Part shown: positions 1 through 7,820 of the stretch, piece after piece
Numbering within the stretch: the stretch's first letter is position 1
Layout: each line of letters starts with the position of its first letter
Origin: Zetaproteobacteria bacterium
GTDB taxonomy: Bacteria; Pseudomonadota; Zetaproteobacteria; Mariprofundales; Mariprofundaceae
DNA: 47,680 nt
Direction of reading: 5' to 3'
NCBI GenBank assembly: GCA_021545665.1
Contig: JAJRTX010000328.1
Span: 1-47,680 of the forward strand
The notes under the pieces: model-generated
Databases searched by the model: none
Told to the model about the DNA's origin: nothing
Seen by the model: the letters and a program-made list of their open reading frames with translations, nothing else
Position numbers and translations under genes: made by a program

Positions 1-52
1 ATTACCCAATCAAACGGATGACAGCCAAACAGGCCCCAAACAGGGAAACCAC

Positions 53-2371
53 ATGACGGAACGATTTGCCAAATGGGTAACAGTACACCCGGTCATAGTT
101 TTGATACTTACAATTTTTTGCATTGCCCTATTCGCCAGCGGCGCAAAACTACTCTCGTTCAGCAATGACTACCGGCTCTTTTTTAGCCAGGAAAACCCTC
201 AACTCAAGGCATTTGAGGACTTACAAAACACCTACACAAAAAGCAACAACGTCATCATTGTTATTGCCCCCAAGAACAAAGATATCTTCACTCGTGAAAC
301 CCTGAAAGCCGTTGAAGAACTCACCACTGCAGCCTGGCAAACCCCATATTCCACCCGCGTCGACTCTATCACCAACTTCCAGCACACATATGCGGACGGT
401 GACGACCTGATTGTTGAGGATTTAATCGAGAATGCTGAAAATCTCAGCAATGACAAACTTAAATCGATACGCGCAACAGCATTAAACGAACCCATCTTAA
501 TCAATAAGCTGATATCACCCCAAGGACACGTAACCGGCATCAACGTAGCGGTTTACCTGCCCGAGCACGAATCCCATCAGGCCACCCCCCAGGTCATGAA
601 TTTCATTCGCGACATAATCGACACCGCCCAACAACAGCATCCAGAGATCGACTTTTATCTGACCGGCATCGTCGCCTTGAATAACGCCCTTCAGGAACAC
701 ACCGAAGCGGATCTAAAAACACTCGTCCCTGCCACCTTTATAGTTGTCGTGCTTGGTCTGGCCTTACTATTAAGATCAACCTCAGCCACCATCAACATAG
801 TGATCGTTGTCATGTTTTCATCCGCTGCCGCGATGGGACTGGCAGGCTGGATAGGCATTGTTCTCACCCCATCCTCTATCGGTGCGCCAACCATCATCGC
901 CACCCTGGCGATTGCCGACTGCGTACACATACTCACCAGTTTCCTGTTTTTTTATCGCAACAACAAAAACAAGCAGGCTGCCATCATTGAAAGCCTGCGC
1001 CTGAATTTCACCCCCATTTTGCTGACATCATTAACAACAGCCATCGGCCTGCTCAGCCTGAATTTCAGTGACGCACCGCCATTGCGTGACCTGGGCAACA
1101 TCGCCGCTATCGGTGTCATTGCCGCCTTCTTTCTCTCAATCACCCTGCTACCGGCACTCATGATGATCATGCCGATACAGGCCCGCAGTCAGAAGCAAAC
1201 AGATACCTTAATGGAATCTTTCGCTAACTTCGTGATAAACCATCGCAGCCGTCTGCTTTGGGGAATGGCCCTGCTGATACTTGCATTGGCTGCCGCCATT
1301 CCCAGCAATCAGATAAACGATGAATTTCATAAATTCTTTGGCGAAGACACTGACATACGCCAGGCAACAAACTTTGCTGATGAAAACCTCACAGGAATTT
1401 ACGAAATACACTACTCACTGGCCGCCAATGGACCGGGCGGAATCAGCGACCCGGAATATTTAAAAGTCCTTGAAGACTTCACCAACTGGTATCACAAACA
1501 GGCAAACGTCATTCATGTTCAGAGCATACTCAGCATCATGAAACGTTTGAACATGAACCTGCATTACGACGACCCGGCCTGGTATCTCATTCCCGAGCAA
1601 CGCGAACTATCGGCCCAATACCTATTACTGTATGAAATGTCACTGCCTTATGGACTTGATCTCAACGACCGCATCAACATCGACAAATCGGCAACTCGTT
1701 TAACTGTCACCCTCAACGCCTCGTCAACCAAGGAGCTTCTGGCACTCAAACAACGCGCTCAGGAATGGTTGCGTAATAACGCCCCCCCGCCCATGCAGAC
1801 CGAAGAAGGTGCCGGGATAACCTTGATGTTTGCCCACATCGGCGAACGCAACATACAAAGTATGCTCGTGGCAACGGTTGTTGCTTTGGCCTTTATTTCC
1901 CTGATTCTGATTTTTGCCCTGCGCTCGTATAAAATTGGACTCATCAGCCTAATCCCCAACCTTGTGCCACTCATGATGGCCTTTGGCGTCTGGGGGCTCG
2001 CTGTTGGCCAAATTGGATTTGCCCTGTCGGTTGTCGCCAGCATGAGCCTTGGTATCATCGTTGATGACACCGTGCATTTTCTAAGCAAATATTTACACGC
2101 AAAACGGGAAAAAGGCATGTCGTCTGAAGAAGCCATTCGTTATGCCTTCGCCACAGTTGGCAGGGCACTTTGGGTGACATCACTGGTTTTAATCGCCGGA
2201 TTTCTGGTTTTATCGCTATCTGATTTCTCATTTAACTCATACACCGGAGCACTGATGGCCATCACCATTGGCTGCGCCCTGCTTGCCGATCTTTTATTTT
2301 TGCCACCCTTGTTAATGAAAATTGAAGCAATGACGTCAAAAAACACAGACAAACAGCCTGAAAAATCATAA
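53..2371 (+). CDS. RND/MMPL-family exporter
   Basis: A 772-residue inner-membrane protein of the RND superfamily, in the MMPL/HAE2-like branch that moves lipids and other hydrophobic molecules. One helix near residues 14-34 precedes a large periplasmic loop (about 35-225), a helix bundle (about 225-380), a second loop (about 400-600) and a second bundle (about 605-760), which is the duplicated RND layout. Each bundle carries an Asp-containing motif: IADCVHILTS in the first and GIIVDDTVHFLSKY in the second, the latter typical of the predicted RND exporter family. The frame is open to the window edge, but the ATG at 53 follows a GGGAA sequence and starts a typical N-terminus. The gene ends 2 bp before the GMC oxidoreductase start, so the two are almost certainly cotranscribed. 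The substrate is unknown; neighbours suggest a glycosylated or methylated lipid-like compound. Confidence 0.9.
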   Translation: MTERFAKWVTVHPVIVLILTIFCIALFASGAKLLSFSNDYRLFFSQENPQLKAFEDLQNTYTKSNNVIIVIAPKNKDIFTRETLKAVEELTTAAWQTPYSTRVDSITNFQHTYADGDDLIVEDLIENAENLSNDKLKSIRATALNEPILINKLISPQGHVTGINVAVYLPEHESHQATPQVMNFIRDIIDTAQQQHPEIDFYLTGIVALNNALQEHTEADLKTLVPATFIVVVLGLALLLRSTSATINIVIVVMFSSAAAMGLAGWIGIVLTPSSIGAPTIIATLAIADCVHILTSFLFFYRNNKNKQAAIIESLRLNFTPILLTSLTTAIGLLSLNFSDAPPLRDLGNIAAIGVIAAFFLSITLLPALMMIMPIQARSQKQTDTLMESFANFVINHRSRLLWGMALLILALAAAIPSNQINDEFHKFFGEDTDIRQATNFADENLTGIYEIHYSLAANGPGGISDPEYLKVLEDFTNWYHKQANVIHVQSILSIMKRLNMNLHYDDPAWYLIPEQRELSAQYLLLYEMSLPYGLDLNDRINIDKSATRLTVTLNASSTKELLALKQRAQEWLRNNAPPPMQTEEGAGITLMFAHIGERNIQSMLVATVVALAFISLILIFALRSYKIGLISLIPNLVPLMMAFGVWGLAVGQIGFALSVVASMSLGIIVDDTVHFLSKYLHAKREKGMSSEEAIRYAFATVGRALWVTSLVLIAGFLVLSLSDFSFNSYTGALMAITIGCALLADLLFLPPLLMKIEAMTSKNTDKQPEKS

Positions 2372-2373
2372 TC

Positions 2374-4011
2374 ATGAAGGCCACCGCTTTAGATGCCAGC
2401 GAAGCCAGTCAACGCCACTGGGACGTAATCATTATTGGCACCGGCATGGCAGGTTCAACCATAGGACTTGCCCTGGCACAGGCTGGCAAACAGGTATTAT
2501 TCTGCGAAAAAGGCAAATCACTGCTGTATCCCGACACAGGACTGCGCGGTAATTTTGCCGAAACGTTTTTTCAACCACCCTCCATCCCTAAGGCGCAACA
2601 CCGGGAAGCACTGAGTCAGGCTGGGCGTTATGCCGACGAAATCGAAGATAAAACCCTGCCACAAAGTCGCCACAGCATACCCTTCATTGGCAGTGGCACT
2701 GGCGGCTCAAGTGCGCTCTACGGTGCCGCCATGGAGCGATTTTTTCCCGCCGATTTCAGCCCAAAAAAGAATCACCCAGAGGCAAAAGATTCAACACTGC
2801 CCGAGCAATGGCCACTCAGTTACGCTGACATGCAACCCTACTACGAACGCGCAGAACGGCTCTTTCGTCTGCGAGGCAGCACAGACGCTTGCCACCCCCC
2901 AGGCCTGCAAACCTCACACTTTTTAACACCACCGCCACTATGCTCGACGACACAGGAACTAAACGAATTTTTCACTGATAACGGCCTCCATCCTTACCGC
3001 CTGCCCCAAGCCTGTGAATTTGTACCGGGCTGCCAGGGCTGTCAGGGGTTTCTCTGTCCTAACAATTGTAAAAACGACAGCGTCCGCATCAGCCTGCTAC
3101 CGGCACTTGAAAAACACAACGCCTGCTTGCTGGATGAGTGTGAAGTGATAAAACTTGAGTCTGACCAGAATACCGTGACCGGAGTTTTATGCAGGCAACA
3201 TAACAAAAACCTCACACTACGAGGCACCACCATCATCCTCGCCGCTGGCGCCCTGGAAACACCCCGGCTTTTGCTCAACTCGAACACAAAACAATGGCCT
3301 AATGGTTTGGCCAATGATTCCGGCCTGGTAGGGCGGAACCTTATGCGTCACTATATTGATCTTTACGCACTGCTGCCCCGCTCTCGGAAAGACCACCCGG
3401 GCAACCTCAAAGAACTGGCATTCAACGACTTTTATCAATTTAATGGCCATAAGTTCGGCACAGTACAATCATTTGGTGCGCTGCCGCCATCATCCGTTAT
3501 CGTTGACGGCATGGAAAAAGACCTTCAAAACGAGGGCCGCAATGGCTTGGCAAGATTATTCAAGATAGGCAAACCACTCATTCGTCCGGTGTTAAAACAC
3601 ATCTTCAAGCGCCGGGTGCTGTTTGCCTCAATAATGGAAGACCTCCCCTATCTGGACAATCGAGTAACACTCAGCAACACAACAAATAACCGGCTGTCTA
3701 TCCAATACAAAATCCGCCCCCATGAACAAAACAGGGTTCGGTTATTTCGAGATCAACTGGCTAAAACTTTTTCAGCCAATCGCTTCATGTTAATAAAACA
3801 GGCCGAAAACAATGAACGGATTGCACATGCCTGTGGCACATGCCGCTTTGGCTTGGCACCGGAAAATAGTGTCCTGGACATAAACAATCGGGCTCATGGA
3901 CTGGAAAACCTTTATATTGTCGATTCGTCTTTCTTTCCGTCCAGTGCAGGCACCAACCCCTCACTCACGCTTGCCGCCAATGCCTTGCGAGTAGCGGAAC
4001 AGATAGCCTGA
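2374..4011 (+). CDS. GMC-family FAD oxidoreductase
   Basis: A 545-residue flavoprotein of the glucose-methanol-choline oxidoreductase type. An N-terminal Rossmann FAD site (IIGTGMAGS, about residues 20-28) opens the protein. The C-terminal GMC signature includes HACGTCRFG and GTNPSLTLAANALR, which carry the FAD- and substrate-side residues. A Cys-rich stretch near residues 212-232 (CEFVPGCQGCQG, then CPNNC) is unusual and may bind metal or form disulfides. The ATG is 2 bp after the exporter stop, so translation is probably coupled. Family members oxidise alcohols of sugars, sterols or other organic molecules; the substrate cannot be read from the sequence. The position between an exporter and a methyltransferase suggests tailoring of an exported compound. 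Confidence 0.9.
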   Translation: MKATALDASEASQRHWDVIIIGTGMAGSTIGLALAQAGKQVLFCEKGKSLLYPDTGLRGNFAETFFQPPSIPKAQHREALSQAGRYADEIEDKTLPQSRHSIPFIGSGTGGSSALYGAAMERFFPADFSPKKNHPEAKDSTLPEQWPLSYADMQPYYERAERLFRLRGSTDACHPPGLQTSHFLTPPPLCSTTQELNEFFTDNGLHPYRLPQACEFVPGCQGCQGFLCPNNCKNDSVRISLLPALEKHNACLLDECEVIKLESDQNTVTGVLCRQHNKNLTLRGTTIILAAGALETPRLLLNSNTKQWPNGLANDSGLVGRNLMRHYIDLYALLPRSRKDHPGNLKELAFNDFYQFNGHKFGTVQSFGALPPSSVIVDGMEKDLQNEGRNGLARLFKIGKPLIRPVLKHIFKRRVLFASIMEDLPYLDNRVTLSNTTNNRLSIQYKIRPHEQNRVRLFRDQLAKTFSANRFMLIKQAENNERIAHACGTCRFGLAPENSVLDINNRAHGLENLYIVDSSFFPSSAGTNPSLTLAANALRVAEQIA

Positions 4012-4072
4012 GGATAAACTGAAAAGCTGAACCGGCAATTGCATTGCCCCGCGGCAACAAAAGGACTTTGTT

Positions 4073-4963
4073 ATGAGCAATACGCAAGCGACATCACATC
4101 TACATTGCCAGGTTTGCGGCTACAGCACAGACGAACCAGACGCTCGTGATCTTGGTGAAGTAAGAGGCAATACCGAGCGCTACCGCCAAACCCTGTTCAA
4201 ACTCTGGATGTGCCCAAAATGCCAGACAATAATCAGTATCGAGCCGGTAGATTTCCACGACATCTACACTAACTACCCGCTCAACAAACGCCAACTGGAT
4301 GTATTTGCCCGGGGCACACTCAACAACCTGCTCGGCCGCCTCAACCGCGCTGGCATGGACACAGAAAATACAATCCTGGATTATGGCTGTGGCAATGGCA
4401 TCTTTGTTGATTACTTAAAAGAACGCGGCTATCAAGATGTGATTGGTTATGACCCCTATGTGCCCGAGTTTGCGCAGCTACCAGCCGAAAATGCACCGTA
4501 CGATGTCATTGTGAATAACGACACCCTCGAACATTGTGATGACATCCACTCGATGATGAAACAATGCCTTGGTCTGCTCAAGTCCGGCGGATTGTTATAT
4601 CTGGGCACTGCCGAATCTGACCCCGTTGAAATGTCAGACCTGGAGCCACACATCATGCGCCTACATCAGCCCCATCACCGGATTATCCTGACAGAAAAAT
4701 CCCTGCATAACTTTGTCAGCCAATTTGATGTGGATATCATCACCAGCTATCGACGCTCATACCACGACACACTTAGACCATTTGCAAACTATCGATTTCT
4801 CGATGAACTGAATAAAACGGTGGGACACAATCTCGACCTGGCCCTGGATTCTGCGGCCACCACCCGTGTATTTCTCCGCTCACCACGACTCTGGTTTTAT
4901 GCCCTGTTTGGTTACTGGTTTCCGTCAGCATACGAACCAGCGGTCGTATTACGCAAACGCTAA
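4073..4963 (+). CDS. SAM-dependent methyltransferase with N-terminal zinc ribbon
   Basis: A 296-residue class I methyltransferase. Residues 12-50 hold two CxxC pairs (C12/C15 and C47/C50) that look like a zinc ribbon, as in the zinc-binding C-methyltransferase and SAM-methyltransferase families. The Rossmann core starts at DYGCGNG (about 103-109, motif I), followed by an acidic motif II (IGYDPY) and the post-core motif NNDTLEHCDD. The ATG at 4073 is preceded by AAGGA at suitable distance. It is the third gene of the operon starting at 53, 61 bp after the GMC gene, and a small hairpin (TTGCC-CCGC-GGCAA) lies in the gap. The acceptor is unknown; sugar or lipid headgroup are both possible. Confidence 0.88.
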   Translation: MSNTQATSHLHCQVCGYSTDEPDARDLGEVRGNTERYRQTLFKLWMCPKCQTIISIEPVDFHDIYTNYPLNKRQLDVFARGTLNNLLGRLNRAGMDTENTILDYGCGNGIFVDYLKERGYQDVIGYDPYVPEFAQLPAENAPYDVIVNNDTLEHCDDIHSMMKQCLGLLKSGGLLYLGTAESDPVEMSDLEPHIMRLHQPHHRIILTEKSLHNFVSQFDVDIITSYRRSYHDTLRPFANYRFLDELNKTVGHNLDLALDSAATTRVFLRSPRLWFYALFGYWFPSAYEPAVVLRKR

Positions 4964-5011
4964 ACCTGGATTCCGCACTTGACCGCTCCATTCTAATGCT
5001 AAGGTGTTGTT

Positions 5012-5089
5012 ATGAAAGAAATTAACCTCGAACTGCTGCTTCACCTGCTGATTGAACCATGCCACGCCCAACTACAGATTCCAGGTTAA
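5012..5089 (+). CDS. possible 25-residue leader peptide
   Basis: A 26-codon frame (ATG to TAA) with a leucine-rich core, MKEINLELLLHLLIEPCHAQ, lies in the 138-bp gap between the methyltransferase and glycosyltransferase genes. The upstream AAGGTG is only a weak ribosome site. Its stop is 12 bp before the next ATG, so it could couple translation. It could equally be a chance frame or the remnant of a lost gene. I do not recognise it. Confidence 0.25.
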   Translation: MKEINLELLLHLLIEPCHAQLQIPG

Positions 5090-5101
5090 AGAGGAAGAAC
5101 A

Positions 5102-6328
5102 ATGCCCAGCCCTAAAAAACCAACGGTTCTTTTTGTTGCAGAGGCAGTCACTCTTGCTCACTTTGCCAGAATTATTTCACTGGCAAAATCTCTCGACCCG
5201 TCAAAATACAACATTGTTATCGCTTCTGACCCTCGTTATCTCGAACTGGAACAACCACAGCCCTTCAGCTTTCAACCGATCTATTCCATCCCCTCATCAA
5301 GCTTTACCGACGCCCTCGCCAAGGGAAAGCCCGTTTATGATGCCAACACACTTACTCAATATGTTGAAGACGATCTGCAATTACTCGACAAAATAAAACC
5401 TGACCTGGTGGTGGGTGACTTCCGGCTATCGCTTTCCATCAGTGCGCCGCTGGCAAAGGTGCCATACGCAGCAGTAGTTAACGCCTATTGGAGTCAATTT
5501 GCCGATATTATTTACCCGATACCCGACCTGACACTAACAAAAATACTGGGGGTCAAACTGGCGCAAACACTATTCAACGCCGTCAGGCCCCTGGTGTTTG
5601 CGATGCACGCCAGACCACTCAACAAGGCACGTCAAAGGTTTGGCCTGCCAGCCCTAAAATATGATCTGCGCACAGCATACACAGCAGCAGATTTCACCCT
5701 GTACACAGACATTCCCGACGCAGTACCAATGCTGCCAACGCCCAGCAGCCACTACCATCTTGGCCCTGTGCTTTGGTCCACCAACACAGCCTTACCCGAC
5801 TGGTGGGACAAACTGCCCACTGACAAACCCATCGTGTTTATCACCCTTGGCAGTTCCGGGCAAGCAGCGCTCCTGCCAATGATATTACAAGCATTGGCAG
5901 AGCTTTCCCTGACCATCATTACCGCCACAGCCGGTAACATCCGGCTCACTGAGCTGCCAGACAATGTCTTTTCTCATGATTATTTACCACTTGATATCGT
6001 CTGCCAACGATCACAAATTGTGATTAGCAACGGCGGCAGTATGACCACCTACCAGGCCTTTAGCAGTGGTGTGCCCGTAATAGGCATTGCCGGCAATATG
6101 GATCAACTCCTGAACATGCAAGCCATAGAACATATGGGGGCAGGCATTACACTCCGCGCTGGCGGAATCACTCAAGCCAGTATCAAAACAGCCATGAACA
6201 ACCTGTTACACACCCCTTCATACACCCAAGCGGCAAAACAGATCACTGAAATTTTATATCAATACAACCCTGCACAACGCTTCCGCAAGATTGTGGCAAC
6301 CATATTGAAACTAGACGAATCAACCTGA
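5102..6328 (+). CDS. MGT/UGT-like glycosyltransferase (GT1 type)
   Basis: A 408-residue GT-B fold glycosyltransferase of the macrolide/UDP-glycosyltransferase type. The N-terminal acceptor half begins VLFVAEAVTLAHFARIISLA, and the C-terminal half carries the nucleotide-sugar signature NGGSMTTYQAFSSGVPV followed by MDQ (about residues 309-335). This corresponds to the family HGGxGT...DQ motif, with Asn in place of the usual His. The ATG is chosen because AGAGGAAGAA sits just upstream. As last gene of the operon from 53, it probably glycosylates the small molecule or lipid exported by the RND pump. Sugar donor and acceptor are unknown. Confidence 0.88.
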   Translation: MPSPKKPTVLFVAEAVTLAHFARIISLAKSLDPSKYNIVIASDPRYLELEQPQPFSFQPIYSIPSSSFTDALAKGKPVYDANTLTQYVEDDLQLLDKIKPDLVVGDFRLSLSISAPLAKVPYAAVVNAYWSQFADIIYPIPDLTLTKILGVKLAQTLFNAVRPLVFAMHARPLNKARQRFGLPALKYDLRTAYTAADFTLYTDIPDAVPMLPTPSSHYHLGPVLWSTNTALPDWWDKLPTDKPIVFITLGSSGQAALLPMILQALAELSLTIITATAGNIRLTELPDNVFSHDYLPLDIVCQRSQIVISNGGSMTTYQAFSSGVPVIGIAGNMDQLLNMQAIEHMGAGITLRAGGITQASIKTAMNNLLHTPSYTQAAKQITEILYQYNPAQRFRKIVATILKLDEST

Positions 6329-6378
6329 ACAGCTTGCCCAGTCGTAGCGCCTTCACCCAACAGCTGATGTTGAGCTTA

Positions 6379-6411
6379 TGCATTCCCACGCTGGAGCGTG
6401 AGGAACGAGAA
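6379..6411. repeat. REP-like palindromic intergenic element
   Basis: The sequence reads TTCCCACGCT-GG-AGCGTGAGGAACGAG, a near-perfect inverted repeat. Elements with almost this sequence (TTCCCACGCTCCAGCGTGGGAA) are scattered between genes in many gammaproteobacteria. It lies in the 181-bp gap between two convergent genes and could act as a stabilising 3' hairpin for the glycosyltransferase mRNA. Only one copy is seen in this window. Confidence 0.55.
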
Positions 6412-6453
6412 ATCGCTTTACACAATTTTATTCTGGGTCATTTCCGACAGACG

Positions 6454-6487
6454 AAAAAAAACGCGACCCCAATAATGAGGCCACGCT
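6454..6487 (-). terminator. rho-independent terminator of the PEP-CTERM gene
   Basis: Read on the minus strand, GCGTGGCCTC and GGGGTCGCGT form a roughly 10-bp stem with some G-T pairs around an ATTATT loop, followed directly by a run of eight T. It lies about 22 bp after the stop of the PEP-CTERM protein gene. Confidence 0.75.
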
Positions 6488-6509
6488 TTGAGAATAAACA
6501 GACGCTAAA

Positions 6510-7301
6510 TTAAGCAGTCAAGTTTACTTTTCTGTTACGACGAGTTCTTGCTGCGAAACCACCCGCCAGCAAACCAGCGCCGATCAAACCCAATACTGAA
6601 GGTTCTGGAACAGTGATAGCTTCAAGTCTCATATCCAATGTACCAGAGTTGCCTCCAGGAGAGATAACTGCCTGCAGTGCACCAAGGTTAGCGAAGTCAA
6701 CTGCACCTGAACTACCACAAGTAATAGACAAGATACCGCTAGGAATGTCTACCAAGCCACAGTTGCCAAAATCAGCGTAAGAGATAACAGCGCTACCTGA
6801 ACCTGCTGTTGATAACAAGCTTGCTTTAGTCCACGTGTTAGCATCAGTATAAGCTTCAATAACGAAGTTGAAACCCAAGTCAGCGCTTACAACATCGATT
6901 ACAAAGGAATTCAGAACACCGCCAAAGGTTAGGTCATAATTGCCTAAACCAGTAACATCCAAGGCTATATCATGATCCGCGCCATCCCACTGCACAATAC
7001 CCATGCCTGTTGCGCCAGCATCCACACTAAAGAAAAAATTGTCTGCAGCAACACCGATTGAGGCATTCTGAGATATTCCGCCTGCCGCTGAAGTAATTGT
7101 TTCAACATAGAGGTCACGAGAACCACCGAGGATGTCGTCACCGGCAGTATCTACCCAGTTTGAAAGACCAATGCCATCAGCTTCGATCGTATCGGCTAAA
7201 AATGTCTGAGATGTACTAAACAAATCAATAACCCCTGCACTTGCAGCAGAGCTGGCAACAAGCAAGGCTGATGCTGCCAATAATTTCATTTCATGTTTCA
7301 T
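6510..7301 (-). CDS. PEP-CTERM sorting-domain protein
   Basis: A 263-residue exported protein. The Sec signal peptide spans about residues 1-22 (cleavage after SAASA), followed by a beta-rich body. The last 33 residues are a textbook PEP-CTERM signal: VPEPS near residue 231, a glycine/leucine-rich membrane helix, and the basic tail RTRRNRK. Exosortase A should cut at this signal and release or transfer the protein to the envelope. The body is homologous to the N-terminal domain of the SdrD-like protein at 22371-26771, sharing ILGGxRD, VQWDGxD, GFNF and VDFxNLGAxQ. A ribosome site, AGGGAG, precedes the ATG. A sigma-54 promoter and a putative PrsR box lie upstream. The exact function is unknown; structural matrix or surface protein is likely. 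Confidence 0.9.
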   Translation of the reverse strand: MKHEMKLLAASALLVASSAASAGVIDLFSTSQTFLADTIEADGIGLSNWVDTAGDDILGGSRDLYVETITSAAGGISQNASIGVAADNFFFSVDAGATGMGIVQWDGADHDIALDVTGLGNYDLTFGGVLNSFVIDVVSADLGFNFVIEAYTDANTWTKASLLSTAGSGSAVISYADFGNCGLVDIPSGILSITCGSSGAVDFANLGALQAVISPGGNSGTLDMRLEAITVPEPSVLGLIGAGLLAGGFAARTRRNRKVNLTA

Positions 7302-7350
7302 TTGTGTGTCTCCCTAAAAAAACTAAAAACAGATAACCTGCCCATTACAA

Positions 7351-7366
7351 TGCGATATCCGTGCCA
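7351..7366 (-). promoter_or_regulatory. sigma-54 (-24/-12) promoter for the PEP-CTERM gene
   Basis: The minus strand reads TGGCACGGATATCGCA, which matches the RpoN consensus TGGCACGNNNNTTGCW at all but one fixed position and has the correct 12-nt spacing between the GG and GC doublets. Transcription would begin about 40 bp before the ATG at 7301. PrsR-type activators work with RpoN. Confidence 0.75.
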
Positions 7367-7440
7367 ATATTATTTTCAGGATAAATAACAAACAGTTACA
7401 AACAAACCACGCAACCAACAACACCGTCAGACAGAAAAAA

Positions 7441-7460
7441 TGTAAAATATTCCGACACTC
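7441..7460 (-). promoter_or_regulatory. putative PrsR-binding PEP-CTERM box
   Basis: The minus strand reads GAGTGTCGGAATATTTTACA. A 20-bp sequence with 16 identical positions lies upstream of the SdrD-like gene (27029-27048), again upstream of a sigma-54 promoter. It lies about 75 bp upstream of the -24 element, a typical enhancer position. Assignment to PrsR is inferred from the PrsR family's known link to a PEP-CTERM box. Confidence 0.65.
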
Positions 7461-7820
7461 AACTAAAACCACACCCAATATAAATAGCACCAGAAGAATT
7501 GAAGCCTCCAGCAAATAAACCACGACGATTTGACGCCCAACCAACAAGCAGGTTGTTAATAGTGACCTTACACCTCCATATCAACACACCGCTGGCAGAC
7601 ATCAAAAGCAGCACCTTATTTTAGCCCAATTGGCGGTTTGTACTGACAACCGTGCTCGGGCATCATGTATTTCACCTATATATAGTATATATTTACATTC
7701 AGACATACCAAATTTGGTTCTTAGGCGTACGCATAACTCAAGCAACCAGCCACTACTGGTCAGCATCCTTTGCGACAACATGACGCTTGCTTGGCATACC
7801 TAAAATATTAGGACTAGAAC

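Larger units (their letters stand above)
7302..7820. other. 519-bp divergent intergenic region
   Basis: This region separates the PEP-CTERM gene (minus) from the TPR lipoprotein gene (plus). The left half holds the sigma-54 promoter and PrsR box described separately. The right half is AT-rich (for example the TATA-rich stretch near 7675-7695) and probably holds a sigma-70 promoter for the plus-strand gene. I could not find a convincing -24/-12 site facing that way. No RNA gene was recognised. Confidence 0.6.

Noticed and set aside
1..21. Possible last codons of an upstream gene (ending TGA at 19-21)
   Set aside because: Six codons are too few to support a gene; another frame is also open to the edge.
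5052..5396. 114-residue plus-strand frame at the start of the glycosyltransferase
   Set aside because: It overlaps the recognisable glycosyltransferase N-terminus in another frame and has no family features.
6437..6451. TTTCCGACAGAC near the PEP-CTERM terminator as another PrsR box
   Set aside because: The TGTAAA half is not at the right distance and the site is downstream of both convergent genes.
7323..7547. 74-residue hydrophobic minus-strand frame before the PEP-CTERM gene
   Set aside because: It covers the sigma-54 promoter and PrsR box, has no ribosome site, and its composition is that of translated AT-rich non-coding DNA.
7780..7815. Sigma-54 promoter before the plus-strand TPR lipoprotein (TTGGCATAC...)
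   Set aside because: There is a GG element but no GC doublet 12 bp later; a nearby TGGTCAG...TTTGC pair has spacing two bases too long.
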